A DNA stretch of 64,000 nucleotides from Brevundimonas sp. NIBR10. Lineage in GTDB: Bacteria > Pseudomonadota > Alphaproteobacteria > Caulobacterales > Caulobacteraceae. The notes under the pieces are model-generated. The model ran no database searches. It worked only from the letters and a program-made list of their open reading frames with translations, and was not told where the DNA came from. The position numbers and the translations under genes are program-made. Where the stretch lies: NCBI RefSeq assembly GCF_027912515.1, contig NZ_CP115464.1, positions 1,922,001 through 1,986,000 on the forward strand, in the 5' to 3' direction. Shown one piece after another: positions 25,889-35,473 of this stretch (positions are counted from its first letter, which is position 1; the number at the start of each line of letters is the position of its first letter).

Positions 25889-26881
25889 CTAGCCCGCCGC
25901 GCGCGTCGCCGCCATCTCGGTGGCCAGGCGGATGGCGGCGATGAGGCTGTCGGGGCGGGCGATACCCTTGCCGGCGATGTCAAAGCCGGTGCCGTGGTCG
26001 GGGGAGGTGCGGACGATGGGCAGGCCCAGGGTGGCGTTGACGCCGCCCCAGAAGTCGAGGGTCTTGACCGGGATCAGGGCCTGGTCGTGGTACAGGCAGA
26101 CCACGGCGTCATAGGTGGCGCGGGCCTCATCGTGGAACAGGCTGTCGGCGGGCCTGGGGTCTGTGATGTTCAGGCCTTCGCGGCGCAGGATCTCGACGGC
26201 GGGTTTCAGGACGGTGATTTCCTGAAGACCCAGGGCCCCGCCTTCGCCCGCATGCGGGTTGAGGGCGGCGAGGGCGATGCGGGGCGAGGCCAGGCCGAAA
26301 TCACGCTTCATCGATTCATGGACGACGCGGGCGGTGCGGGTGACGCGCTCGGTGGTGACCAGTTCGGGCACCTGGTCCAGGGCGACGTGGATGGTCACCA
26401 GGCAGGCGCGCAGGTCCTTGGCCGTCAGCATCATGACCGGGCCGCGCGTGCCCTGCATCGGCGTGTCGGCGGTCAGTTCGGCGATGAACTCGGTGTGGCC
26501 CGGAAAGCGGAAACCGGCGGCATAGAGGGGAGCCTTGGCGATCGGGGCAGTGACCAGACCGGACGCCTGACCGGACAGGCACAGGTTGACGCCGTATTCG
26601 ATCCAGTCGGCGACCATGCCCGCGTTGGCGGGGTCGGGACGGCCGGGCGTGACGGGGTCGGGCAGAGGCAGGTCGATGACCGGCAGGGCGCGGGCGAAGA
26701 CGGGGGCGGCATCCGACGGTTCGCTGACGGTCTGGACCGGTGCGTGGCCGGCAAGGAGCCGGGCGTCGCCGATCACGGCGAAGGGCGCGCCGGAGGCGCT
26801 GAGCGCGCGCCAGGCGGCGGCGACGATCTCCGGACCTACGCCGGCCGGTTCTCCGAGGGTGAGGACCAGGGGCGCGGGCAT
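25889..26881 (-). CDS. pdxA: 4-hydroxythreonine-4-phosphate dehydrogenase
   Basis: 330 residues. PdxA oxidises 4-phosphohydroxy-threonine with NAD in the DXP-dependent pyridoxal phosphate pathway. Family features: TLGEPAGVGPEIV at the N-terminus, GHTEFIAELT with a metal-binding His, ALNPHAGEGGALGLQE with another, and CLYHDQALIPVKTLDF with the third, then VRTSPDHGTGFDIAGKG. It is 13 bp after surA in the same operon. Confidence 0.96.
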   Translation of the reverse strand: MPAPLVLTLGEPAGVGPEIVAAAWRALSASGAPFAVIGDARLLAGHAPVQTVSEPSDAAPVFARALPVIDLPLPDPVTPGRPDPANAGMVADWIEYGVNLCLSGQASGLVTAPIAKAPLYAAGFRFPGHTEFIAELTADTPMQGTRGPVMMLTAKDLRACLVTIHVALDQVPELVTTERVTRTARVVHESMKRDFGLASPRIALAALNPHAGEGGALGLQEITVLKPAVEILRREGLNITDPRPADSLFHDEARATYDAVVCLYHDQALIPVKTLDFWGGVNATLGLPIVRTSPDHGTGFDIAGKGIARPDSLIAAIRLATEMAATRAAG

Positions 26882-26894
26882 TGGCTCTCCGGGC

Positions 26895-28241
26895 TTACTT
26901 CAGTTCGATCAGGGCGTCCGCGCGCAGGTCGCGAATGTAGCGTCGCGCCAGCATGGCCAGATTCTGGTTCTGAAGGCGACCCTCGACCTGCTGATACGTC
27001 GGCGCATCGGCACCGCCGACCCGGCGGCCACAAACGGCGACGAGGTGCACACCCAGGGGCGTGCGGACCGGGGTCGAGACCGTGCCGACCTCGGCGGTCC
27101 GGGCGACCTGCTGGAACTGGGGTGCAAGGTTGGCGACGTCGGCCTCACCCAGGTCGGAGCCGAGCAGGCCCTGTTCCGAGGTGGCGCGGGCCAGCATGGT
27201 GTCGCAGGTCAGCTGGGGCCGTAGGGCCTCCAGCCGGGCCGTGGCGGCGGCGACGGTTTCCGGTGAGGCGGTTTCGGGTGCCTCGATCATGATCTGCTTC
27301 AGCGTAACCAGGCTGGTGGCCGCACCCGAGCGCTTGTCGCGCATATAGATGATGTAGACCCCGCCCTCGACGGGGATCGGACGCGAAAGCTGGCCGACCT
27401 CGAGCTGATCCAGGGCGACCTGGAGCGCAGGCTGGACAGTGCCCTGGACGACCCAGCCGGCATCGCCGCCGCGCGGGGCGGAGGGGGCGGCCGAGAACTG
27501 GCGGGCGACGGCCTGGAAGGGCGCACCGGCGACCATCTGCTGGACCAGTTGGTCGGCACCGGTCACGGCGGCCTGCTGGCCACCGACGCGGGCGGCCTCG
27601 ATATAGATTTCGCCGATCAGGTATTGGGGCTTGGAGGCGGCTTCGGTGACCTGGCGCATGGCCTGGTCGACGGCGGCGCGGGACACCTTGGCGCGGTTGT
27701 TGAAGCGGCCGCCGACCAGGGCGCGCCAGCCGATCTCGGTGCGCAGCTGCTCGCGCATGTTGCGGGCGCGGATCCCGCCCTGTTCGAGGAACTGCATATA
27801 GTTGGCCGGGGTCGTGCCGGCATCCTCGGCCATTCGGGCCACCTCTTCGTCGACCTCGGCGTCGCTGATGACCAGGTCAGGGTATTTGGCGATCTCCTGG
27901 ACCTGGAGACGTTCCTCGATCAGGGCGTTCAGGGCCTGTTGCTGGATCGCCGGGATGTTCTCCTCGGTCGGCTGGACCTGGCTCATGGCGATGATCATCA
28001 GCATGCGCTGACGCAGGTCGAAGGAGGTGATGATCTGGTCGTTGACCGTGGCGATGATGCCCTCTGACAGCTGGAACTGCGGCGGGGCGGCCGGCGCGGT
28101 CGCGGGCGTCTGTTCGGCAGCGGGGTTCAGCGTCCCGGCGGCGGCGGGCGCTGGCGTCTGCACAGGTGCGGTCTGGGCGAGCGCGCCCCCGGCGACGAGC
28201 GCGGCCAGGGCGACGCCGGTCGAACAACGAATCAAACGCAT
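26895..28241 (-). CDS. surA: Periplasmic peptidyl-prolyl isomerase/chaperone, SurA family
   Basis: 448 residues. A signal peptide (about 1-22, ending GGALAQ) is followed by an Ala/Pro/Thr-rich linker. The SurA N-terminal helical domain starts at EGIIATVNDQIITSFDLRQR. A parvulin-like region at about 225-320 has FSAAPSAPRGGDAGWV and RPIPVEGGVYIIYMRDKR, and a second, weaker unit ends in VRTPLGVHLVAVCGRR. SurA escorts beta-barrel proteins, including LptD encoded next to it. The start is ATG 28241. Confidence 0.93.
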   Translation of the reverse strand: MRLIRCSTGVALAALVAGGALAQTAPVQTPAPAAAGTLNPAAEQTPATAPAAPPQFQLSEGIIATVNDQIITSFDLRQRMLMIIAMSQVQPTEENIPAIQQQALNALIEERLQVQEIAKYPDLVISDAEVDEEVARMAEDAGTTPANYMQFLEQGGIRARNMREQLRTEIGWRALVGGRFNNRAKVSRAAVDQAMRQVTEAASKPQYLIGEIYIEAARVGGQQAAVTGADQLVQQMVAGAPFQAVARQFSAAPSAPRGGDAGWVVQGTVQPALQVALDQLEVGQLSRPIPVEGGVYIIYMRDKRSGAATSLVTLKQIMIEAPETASPETVAAATARLEALRPQLTCDTMLARATSEQGLLGSDLGEADVANLAPQFQQVARTAEVGTVSTPVRTPLGVHLVAVCGRRVGGADAPTYQQVEGRLQNQNLAMLARRYIRDLRADALIELK

Positions 28242-28317
28242 GGTCAGTCCTGGTTCCTCAAAGCGGCGCGGTCTCGACCCCATATTCGGGGAGGTCGCGC
28301 CCCATCAAGCGCCTTGC

Positions 28318-30771
28318 TCAGCGCCTGTCGTCTCGCTCATAGCCTGTACCGCCAAAAGTGGCGAGGTTTAGGCGCACATAGACCCCCTCGGACGGCCCCG
28401 ACGGCCTGACGCGGGTGTTGTCCTGGCGGAATCCGATCTCGAAGCGGAAGCAGTCGTCGTCGAACAGCAGGCCGACCTCCGAGCGGGTGATCAGGTCGCG
28501 CTCCAGATCGGCGATGCCCGTGACCGCCACGCCCCAGTTGCCATAGACGAACTGCTGTCCCGCCAGCTGGACGAATTCGTAGTTTCGGTTGAGCGGCCCC
28601 GATTGCGGGTTGGAGCGATCGACGATGTAGCTGACGGCGGCGACGTTGCGGCGGCCCCAAGTGGCGTCGACGGCGGCCTCGGCACGGCGGACGTTGCCGG
28701 AACTGTCGAGCGTGGCGTGACCCCAGCCCCTGATCCCCTGGGTCGGGGCGAAACTTCCCTGGACGACCCAGTCGGAGGTGGTCGAGGCCAGGCCGGAGGG
28801 GTCATAAAGGCGTGAGGGGGCGTCGGGCACAGGAATGCGGAAGGCGGTTTCCTCGTCGGAGCGGACGCTGCGGCCGATGAACAGGCTGGCGGTGCGACCC
28901 TCGTCCCAGCGCAGGGTGGCGCGCGCCCCGGCGGTCAGACGGCCACCGCCCTCGTAGACGTCATAGCCCGGCAGGCGGTCGACGCGGAACAGGGAGGTCT
29001 CGTCCAACTCGAAGGTCTGGGTGTCCTCGATCGGAATGCGGGGATCCAGGTTGGGCTTGTTCGAGATCGACAGTTGGGCCAGGGGCTCGATGACGATATC
29101 CGAGGTCGCCGAGAGGCGCTTGATCAGCGGATATGCGACGTCGATCCCGGCCGTGACCCGACCGCGCGTGATCGTCGTGTCCTCAAGGCTCAGGACGGGC
29201 GGCAGGTCGGAAACCGAATAGAAATCGGCGCGGGCGTCCAGGAACGGCTCGAACCGGATGCCGCCGGGCGAGATGATCACGCGGCGCCAGTCCGTCTGGA
29301 ACGTGAGGCGGCGGCTGTCGACTCCGTCGGTGATCGTAGGGACCGCTGCCATGGTGGGCAGGCGCAGCACCGGTGCGCCGACATAGGCGTCGCGGGTGAG
29401 AGAGACGGCCGAACTCTTGAGTCTCAGGCGGCCGCCCAGGATGCGCTCGACCGGCTCCCAGCGCGCGTCGACGAGCGGCGCGACGACCGGCAGGGTGTTG
29501 TCGTCCTCGAAGATGTTCAGCGCCGGGGTGATCGGGTTGAACTGATCGACGCGCAGGCTCTGGATCGAGAAGGCGGCGACCGAGACATAGGACCGCGCGG
29601 TCTGGCGCTCGGCATAGAGCTGGCTGATCAGGCGGCGCTGGTCGCCGTAATACAGGCCGTTGTCCTGATACGGATCGCGGACGTCGTAGCGGTCGAACAG
29701 GGTCTTGTCCGAGACCCGCTCGGCCGTGAAACCGGCCCGCCAGGGACCGGCGGGATCCCAGCGGCCGTGGGCCAGCAGGTAGCTGCGGCTCGTGCGATCG
29801 CCGAAATCGACGTTGCTTTCGGCGTCGCCGTCGCCGTCGAGGTCAAAGTCGCCGAAATTCTGCGCGTAGGTATAGCCGCCGCGGGCCACGATCGACGCGT
29901 CGGCGAACCGCCTGCGCCACTGGAGGTTCAGCAGGGGCAGGACGTCGGTATTGAACTGGGGGCTGATCAACCAGTCCTCGGACGGAGAGACGACGTGCAG
30001 ATAGGGCACCTCGACCGACAGGCCCCGGCCTTCGTCATAGTTGACCGAAGGCACCAGGAAGCCGGAACTGCGCTCGACGGTCGGGTCCGGCACAGCAAAG
30101 GCAGGCAGCCAGAAGACCGGAACGCCGCCGACGCGAAACAGGGCGTTGCGGAACAGGATGGCGCGCAGTTCCTCGTCCTGAACCACCTTTTCGGCCTGGA
30201 TGGAGATCGAGGGGGTCTTGGGGTTCCCCTCGGCGTCGCAGATCGGGCAGGGGGTGAAGAGGGCGTAGTTCAACTCGTTGACGTTGGCCGAACGCCGCAC
30301 GGCCGTCGCCGCCATCAGGCTGGCGCCGTTCGACAGCCGGGTCGCGAAATCGACGGCGACCCCGGCGTTGAGGTCGGAATCGAGCTCCAGATGGCTGGCG
30401 TAGACGACGTCGCCTTCGGGGCTGGTCAGCTCGACCCGCTCGTCTGCCGTGCCCGCACCGGAGGTCATGTCGTAGGTGACGCGACCGGCGCGCAGGGTGT
30501 GGGACTGGAAACGGGCCAGGACGCGTTCGCCGTCGCCGACCGCCGAAATGACGTCACCCTCGCGGGTCGCGGAGCCGGCCTCGATATAGACGGCGCGGGG
30601 CGGCAGGCCATCGGGGCCGGGCTGGTCCGAGGCGGGCGTGTTGGCGGGCGAGGTCTGGGCCTGGGCAGACGCTGCGAAAGCGAGAGGCAGGCAGGCGAAC
30701 AGGGCCGCGCCGGCCAGGAGCCGTGTGCGAGACCCCTGCCGCTGGGAGGCGCTGCCGTTACGCTGCTTCAA
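28318..30771 (-). CDS. lptD: LPS-assembly outer membrane protein LptD
   Basis: 817 residues. A signal peptide (about 1-39) precedes an OstA/LptA-like periplasmic domain (to about 170) and the LptD beta-barrel. Barrel landmarks are FWLPAFAVPDPTVERSSGFLVPS and many aromatic beta strands to the C-terminal tyrosine-rich end. A CPIC pair (FTPCPICDAEG) and a later cysteine (DDCFRFEIG) could form disulfides, although the pattern differs from E. coli. LptD with LptE places LPS in the outer leaflet. The start is a TTG at 30771. It sits between lptG and surA, the usual order. Confidence 0.94.
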   Translation of the reverse strand: MKQRNGSASQRQGSRTRLLAGAALFACLPLAFAASAQAQTSPANTPASDQPGPDGLPPRAVYIEAGSATREGDVISAVGDGERVLARFQSHTLRAGRVTYDMTSGAGTADERVELTSPEGDVVYASHLELDSDLNAGVAVDFATRLSNGASLMAATAVRRSANVNELNYALFTPCPICDAEGNPKTPSISIQAEKVVQDEELRAILFRNALFRVGGVPVFWLPAFAVPDPTVERSSGFLVPSVNYDEGRGLSVEVPYLHVVSPSEDWLISPQFNTDVLPLLNLQWRRRFADASIVARGGYTYAQNFGDFDLDGDGDAESNVDFGDRTSRSYLLAHGRWDPAGPWRAGFTAERVSDKTLFDRYDVRDPYQDNGLYYGDQRRLISQLYAERQTARSYVSVAAFSIQSLRVDQFNPITPALNIFEDDNTLPVVAPLVDARWEPVERILGGRLRLKSSAVSLTRDAYVGAPVLRLPTMAAVPTITDGVDSRRLTFQTDWRRVIISPGGIRFEPFLDARADFYSVSDLPPVLSLEDTTITRGRVTAGIDVAYPLIKRLSATSDIVIEPLAQLSISNKPNLDPRIPIEDTQTFELDETSLFRVDRLPGYDVYEGGGRLTAGARATLRWDEGRTASLFIGRSVRSDEETAFRIPVPDAPSRLYDPSGLASTTSDWVVQGSFAPTQGIRGWGHATLDSSGNVRRAEAAVDATWGRRNVAAVSYIVDRSNPQSGPLNRNYEFVQLAGQQFVYGNWGVAVTGIADLERDLITRSEVGLLFDDDCFRFEIGFRQDNTRVRPSGPSEGVYVRLNLATFGGTGYERDDRR

Positions 30772-30818
30772 GACCGGTTTCCGCTCGTTCGTCGTCAGGC
30801 CCCCGCCTGGAGGGTCGC

Positions 30819-31955
30819 TTAGCCGTCTTCGGTATAGAACAGCAAGGTGAAGGCGGCGAGCGCCGTCAGCACCGCCGGCAGCCAGGCCGCCAGGAAGGGC
30901 GGCACCACCTCGGCCGATCCGAAGGCGGCCGAGGCCTGGTTCAGGAAGAAGAAGGCGAAGCCCAGCACCACCGCGCTGACCGCCATCTTCGCCAGGTCGC
31001 CCAGCCGCATGAGGCGAAGCGAGAAGGCGGCGGCCAGGATGGACATGGCCGCGAACATCAGGGGCGTGGCCAGGAGCTGTTGCAGGCGCAGGCGATAGGC
31101 GGTGGACGAAAATCCTGCGTCCTCGATGCGCTGGATCTGGCCGGGCAGGGACCAGAAGGGCGTCGACTGGGGGCGGGCGAATCGCTCGAACGCCTCTTCG
31201 TCGGCCAGGCTGGAGGGCAGGTCGAGGGTGGCGTAGCGCATCGCGCGCTGGCCCGTCTGGGCCCCGACCGCGTCGACCAGCCGCCAGCGACCGGCGCTGA
31301 GGGCGGCGGATTTCGCGTCGATCCGCTCGGAGAAGGCTCGGCGGCCCTCGGGATCGGTCGCGTAGGTGAAGAAGGTCACGTCCAGCAGCCGCGCGTTGGC
31401 CCGGTCCTGACGACCGGCGCGGATGACCATCTGGCGCTGACCCTCGCCCTCGCGCAACCAGACCGCCTCGCGGTCGGCGGACCCGGCGACGGAGCCGGAG
31501 ATGCGGGCCCGTTCACGTTGGAACAGGCCATCGGCGGAGGCGGCGAGGGGGCCGATGGCGGTGACGGTCAGGATGCCGAGCACGAGCGCGCAGGCCGCCG
31601 CCGGCAGGACGAACCGCCAGGCCGAGACGCCGGCCGCGCGCATGGCGATCAGCTCGGACCTGCGGTTCAGGCCGACGAAGGCGGACAGGGTGCCGAACAG
31701 GAAGACGAACGGCAGAAGCTGCACGATCACCGCCGGCGACTTCAGCATCATTAGGCCCAGGATGCGCAGGCCCGAAAGGTCGGTGTCGGAGCCGAGGCCT
31801 CGCGAAATCTCGACGAAGTCGATCAGCATCACCAGGGCGGCGATGACGGCCAGCGCCACCCCGAGGGCCCGCAGCTGCTGGATCAGGACGTAGCGTTCGA
31901 TACGGCCGAGTCGCAGGCGGATCGGCGTGTGGTCGCCGCGCAGGGAAATCCTCAT
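30819..31955 (-). CDS. lptG: LPS export ABC transporter permease LptG
   Basis: 378 residues with six predicted membrane helices, three N-terminal and three C-terminal, around a large periplasmic beta-jellyroll region (about 120-270). The Yjg P/Q-family cytoplasmic coupling segment FVGLNRRSELIAMRAAGVSAWRF is clear. With LptF and LptB it extracts LPS from the inner membrane. The start overlaps the lptF stop (ATGA), and lptD follows 47 bp later. It is called LptG because it is second after lptF. Confidence 0.94.
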   Translation of the reverse strand: MRISLRGDHTPIRLRLGRIERYVLIQQLRALGVALAVIAALVMLIDFVEISRGLGSDTDLSGLRILGLMMLKSPAVIVQLLPFVFLFGTLSAFVGLNRRSELIAMRAAGVSAWRFVLPAAACALVLGILTVTAIGPLAASADGLFQRERARISGSVAGSADREAVWLREGEGQRQMVIRAGRQDRANARLLDVTFFTYATDPEGRRAFSERIDAKSAALSAGRWRLVDAVGAQTGQRAMRYATLDLPSSLADEEAFERFARPQSTPFWSLPGQIQRIEDAGFSSTAYRLRLQQLLATPLMFAAMSILAAAFSLRLMRLGDLAKMAVSAVVLGFAFFFLNQASAAFGSAEVVPPFLAAWLPAVLTALAAFTLLFYTEDG

Positions 31956-33082
31956 GCGAACCTCGCCTTCAGACGGTCGAGCGCCGGAGAGCGTCGGCCG
32001 GGCTTGAGCGCACGGAACAGCATCCGCAGGGCCAGGGCCGCTGCGACCAGGGGCAACAAATACTGGAACACATTGAGCCAACTATTCCACGCGCTGGCCG
32101 CCACGATGCCGTAGCCGAAGACCCTGACGACGAGGAATATCCCCGCAGCCTTGGCCATGCGCCAGCCATAGCCCGTCCGGCTGAAGGCTCCGCCCATGAT
32201 CGCCGACAGGGCCAGGGCCATGGCCGTCAGGGCGTAAAGCGGCGAGGACAGTCGCGAATGCGCCTCGGCCAGCAGTTCACCGCGCGATCCACTGGCGGCG
32301 ACGAGGTCCGGGGTCGGGTCGAACAGCTGGCCCATCCACAGGTCGGAGGGCTTGTAGCGGATGGTCTCGCGGCTGTCGGTGAAGGGTGTCAGGTCGAAGG
32401 GAAAGCGGGCGAAGGAAAACTGGTTGAGGACGCCGTTGGAGGAATATTCCTGCATTGAGCCGTTGGTCAGGGTCAGGAAGGGCTGGCCCTGGACCTGTTC
32501 GAACCGGGCCTCGGCCGCGTCCCAGGTGCGGACCCCGCCCTTGCCGTCGTCCAGATAGACGAACAGGTTCTTGAGCAGGCCGTTCTGCTCGATCTGCTGG
32601 ACATAGACGGTCAGGCCGTCGGGGCCCTGGACGAAGCGGCCTTCCTCGACCAGCAGGGCGGCCAGGTCGGTACGGATGGCGTAGGCCTGTTCGCGCGCGG
32701 TGCGCTGGGACCAGGGCTGGATCAGAACGGTCATGACCAGGGTGACGACAGCGGCGATCGCGGCGATGCGGGCGGCCGGCGAGATGACCTTCCAGCGCGT
32801 CATGCCGCTGGCGAAGGCGGCGGTCAGTTCCTGTTCGCGCTGGAGACGGGTCAGGGCGATCAGGGCCCCGACAAACAGTCCGATGGGCAGGATGACCGAG
32901 AACAGCTGCGGCAGGGCCAGCAGGGTCAGCTTGACCATAACCCAGACGCTCTGTCCGCGTTCGACGATCACCTCCAGTTGATCCAGGCTCTGCGACAGCA
33001 GACCGATTCCCGCCAGCGCGGCGCAGGCGGCCACGACGGGAACGCCGATCTGTCGGAAAAGATAGCGTTGAATCAGGGTCAT
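31952..33082 (-). CDS. lptF: LPS export ABC transporter permease LptF
   Basis: 376 residues with the same layout as LptG: membrane helices at about 15-35, 55-80 and 105-125, a periplasmic domain (about 130-255), then three C-terminal helices. MTLIQRYLFRQIG and ALTRLQREQELTAAFASGMTRWKV (coupling helix) are typical. Start ATG 33082 is preferred over an upstream extension that overlaps the pepA leader. First gene of the lpt-surA-pdxA-rsmA operon; divergent from pepA, as in many proteobacteria. Confidence 0.94.
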   Translation of the reverse strand: MTLIQRYLFRQIGVPVVAACAALAGIGLLSQSLDQLEVIVERGQSVWVMVKLTLLALPQLFSVILPIGLFVGALIALTRLQREQELTAAFASGMTRWKVISPAARIAAIAAVVTLVMTVLIQPWSQRTAREQAYAIRTDLAALLVEEGRFVQGPDGLTVYVQQIEQNGLLKNLFVYLDDGKGGVRTWDAAEARFEQVQGQPFLTLTNGSMQEYSSNGVLNQFSFARFPFDLTPFTDSRETIRYKPSDLWMGQLFDPTPDLVAASGSRGELLAEAHSRLSSPLYALTAMALALSAIMGGAFSRTGYGWRMAKAAGIFLVVRVFGYGIVAASAWNSWLNVFQYLLPLVAAALALRMLFRALKPGRRSPALDRLKARFA

Positions 33083-33225
33083 GGAGCGAGAAGCGATCAC
33101 CCGTGTTGCGGGCGCGGGCGATGGGGAGCATCTAATACACACCCGGGAGGCTCGCGGACAACCGCCGGCCGACCCTTCAACAGTATCAACGACCGGGCCC
33201 CAAAGTCCGGCTGGAGTCGCGTTTC

Positions 33226-34698
33226 ATGAAGATCGAATTCGTCGCCGTTTCGGGCGTTACCGATGTGCTGGCCGTATTGGTCGGCGACGGCCGTGTCCTG
33301 GCCGGCAAGGGCCCCGAACACGATGCGGCGACCGGTGGGGCTCTGGGCCGCGCCATGTCGGCCGGCCGGTTCACGGGGGCGGAGAATACGACGCTGGTCG
33401 TCGCCGGACCCAGCGGGGTCGAGGCCAAGACCGTGCTGCTGGTCGGCACGGGCAAGGACGAGCTCACCGAGGCCGGCATCGAGACGGCAGCCGGCGCGGC
33501 CTATCATGCGGTCAAGCTTTCGGGGGCCGAGACCCTGACGCTGGATTTCGGTCATCTGACGCCCGAGCAGGCGGCGAGGGCCGCGTTCGCGGTGCGACTG
33601 GCCGCTTATACGTTCAACAAGTACCGCACGACGCTGAAGCCCGAGAAGATCGCTTCGGTGACCACGGTGCGGATCGTGACCTCGGACCTGCGCGCCGCTG
33701 AGGCCGCCTACGAGCCGATGTCGGCGGTCGCCGATGCGGTGGTGTTCGCGCGCGACCTGGTCGCCGAGCCCGCCAACGTCCTTTATCCGGCCGAGTTCGC
33801 CCGACGGGTCAAGGATCTGGAACGACTGGGCCTCAAGGTCGAGATTCTCGGCGAGGCCGAGATGGAGGCGCTTGGGATGTGGACCCTGCTCGGCGTCGGC
33901 CAGGGCAGCCGCCGCGAGAGCCAGCTGGCCGTGATCCAGTGGAACGGTGGCGAACCCGGCGCCCAGCCCCTGGGCTTCGTCGGCAAGGGCGTCTGTTTCG
34001 ACACCGGCGGTATCTCCATCAAGCCCGCCGAGGGCATGGAGGACATGAAGTGGGACATGGGCGGCGCGGCCGCTGTCGCCGGCCTGATGCACGCGCTGGC
34101 CGGCCGCAAGGCCAAGGTCAATGCCGTCGGCGTTCTGGGCCTGGTCGAGAACATGCCCGACGGCAACGCCCAGCGCCCAGGCGACGTGGTCATCTCCATG
34201 TCCGGCCAGTCGGTCGAGGTGATCAACACGGACGCCGAGGGTCGCCTCGTCCTGGCCGATGCCCTCTGGTACACTCAGGACCGGTTCAAGCCGAAATTCA
34301 TGATCGATCTGGCCACCCTGACGGGTGCCGCGATCGTGGCCCTGGGGCTGGACTATGCGGCGCTGTATTCCAACGACGAGGCCGTCGCCGGGCCGATCTT
34401 CGCGGCAGCAGAAAAGGTCGGCGAAAATTTCTGGCGGATGCCTCTGCCGAAGCAGTACGAAAAGCACATCGACAGCCCGATCGCCGATGTGAAGAACGTC
34501 GGCAACGGACGCGCCGGCGGTTCGATCACGGCCGCCTTGTTCCTGCAACGCTTCGTCAACGGCACCCCCTGGGCGCACCTGGACATCGCCCCGACGGCCT
34601 GGGTCAACAAGTCGACGATCAACACGGTTCCGGACGGCCCCGTCGGCTTCGGCGTGCGCACGCTCGACCGGATGGTGGCGGATTCGTACGAGGGCTGA
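33226..34698 (+). CDS. pepA: Leucyl aminopeptidase (M17)
   Basis: 490 residues. The N-terminal macro-like domain (about 1-160) is followed by the catalytic M17 domain with KGVCFDTGGISIKPA (metal and Lys site), MKWDMGGAAAVAG, and the signature NTDAEGRLVLADAL. Two metals are expected at Lys/Asp/Glu residues in these motifs. It trims N-terminal residues from peptides in the cytoplasm; some PepA proteins also bind DNA. The TGA shares one base with the holC ATG. Confidence 0.96.
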   Translation: MKIEFVAVSGVTDVLAVLVGDGRVLAGKGPEHDAATGGALGRAMSAGRFTGAENTTLVVAGPSGVEAKTVLLVGTGKDELTEAGIETAAGAAYHAVKLSGAETLTLDFGHLTPEQAARAAFAVRLAAYTFNKYRTTLKPEKIASVTTVRIVTSDLRAAEAAYEPMSAVADAVVFARDLVAEPANVLYPAEFARRVKDLERLGLKVEILGEAEMEALGMWTLLGVGQGSRRESQLAVIQWNGGEPGAQPLGFVGKGVCFDTGGISIKPAEGMEDMKWDMGGAAAVAGLMHALAGRKAKVNAVGVLGLVENMPDGNAQRPGDVVISMSGQSVEVINTDAEGRLVLADALWYTQDRFKPKFMIDLATLTGAAIVALGLDYAALYSNDEAVAGPIFAAAEKVGENFWRMPLPKQYEKHIDSPIADVKNVGNGRAGGSITAALFLQRFVNGTPWAHLDIAPTAWVNKSTINTVPDGPVGFGVRTLDRMVADSYEG

Positions 34699-35159
34699 TG
34701 TCCGAGGCGTCGGGTACGGAATTCTGGTTCTACCACCTGGAGCGATCGTCGCTGGATCAGGTGCTGCCGGAGTTGCTGGACCGGACGTTGAAGCGTGGCT
34801 GGCGGGCGTTGGTGAAGGTCGCCGACGCCCATCGGCTCGAGGATATCGACGAGCGGCTGTGGATCTGGCGGGACGACAGCTTTCTGGCGCACGGCCGGGC
34901 CGACGAGCCCCATGCCGATCGCCAGCCGATCCTTTTGACGTCCGCTTCGGAGAACCCGAACGGCGCTCAGGCGCTGTTCATCGTCGATGGCTCTGAACTG
35001 GGCGAAACGGAAGGCTACGCGCGATGCTTCATCATCTTCGACGGTCGGGACGAGACGGCGCTGCACGGCGCGCGGGAACGTTGGCGGGTGCTGAAGGGGC
35101 AGGGGGCCGAACTGGCCTACTGGAAGCAGACGGACGAGGGCTGGCAAAAGGCGGCCTGA
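34698..35159 (+). CDS. holC: DNA polymerase III chi subunit
   Basis: 153 residues. TEFWFYHLERSSLDQVLPELLDRTLKRGWRALV at the N-terminus, the DDSFLAHGRADEPHADRQPILLT centre and LFIVDGSELG followed by a C-terminal helix GARERWRVLKGQGAELAYWKQ are the chi pattern. Chi links the clamp loader to SSB. The position right after pepA is conserved in proteobacteria and supports the call. The overlap with pepA suggests translational coupling. Confidence 0.94.
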   Translation: MSEASGTEFWFYHLERSSLDQVLPELLDRTLKRGWRALVKVADAHRLEDIDERLWIWRDDSFLAHGRADEPHADRQPILLTSASENPNGAQALFIVDGSELGETEGYARCFIIFDGRDETALHGARERWRVLKGQGAELAYWKQTDEGWQKAA

Positions 35160-35167
35160 TCGCGGTC

Positions 35168-35473
35168 ATGTTGCTGGGCGCGTGTTCGACGCCGGCCGCT
35201 GCGCCGCCGCCCGCTCCCGCTGTGGTCGCCGAGGCTGAGGCGACCCAGCCCGTGGGCTCCAAGATGCCCGATGGTGAGCCCGACCTGTGCAAGGCGTCCG
35301 AGCTGCAGTGGCTGGTGGGGCGGAACAAGCGGGAGATCCCGGTACCGGTCGATGTCGTCAACCGGCGCGTGGTCTGCACCACCTGTGCGGTGACGATGGA
35401 CTTCTCGCCCTATCGCCAGAACATCTTCTTCAACGCCGAGACGGAAGTGGTGGAGCAGGTCCGATGCGGATGA
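35168..35473 (+). CDS. I78-family peptidase inhibitor-like lipoprotein
   Basis: About 101 residues. The C-terminal ~65 residues (from LCKASELQWLVGRNKREIP to TMDFSPYRQNIFFNAETEVV and a final VRCG) match the I78 inhibitor fold. It carries an extra VVCTTC motif. A lipobox-like LLGAC lies at the extreme N-terminus; from ATG 35168 the signal peptide would be far too short, so the true start may be a rarer codon upstream inside the end of holC, or the lipobox is accidental. It overlaps the next gene, a paralogue. The protease target is unknown. Confidence 0.65.
   Translation: MLLGACSTPAAAPPPAPAVVAEAEATQPVGSKMPDGEPDLCKASELQWLVGRNKREIPVPVDVVNRRVVCTTCAVTMDFSPYRQNIFFNAETEVVEQVRCG

Noticed and set aside
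29074..30822. Long plus-strand frame opposite lptD (582 codons)
   Set aside because: Shadow of lptD, which has clear signal peptide and OstA/LptD features.
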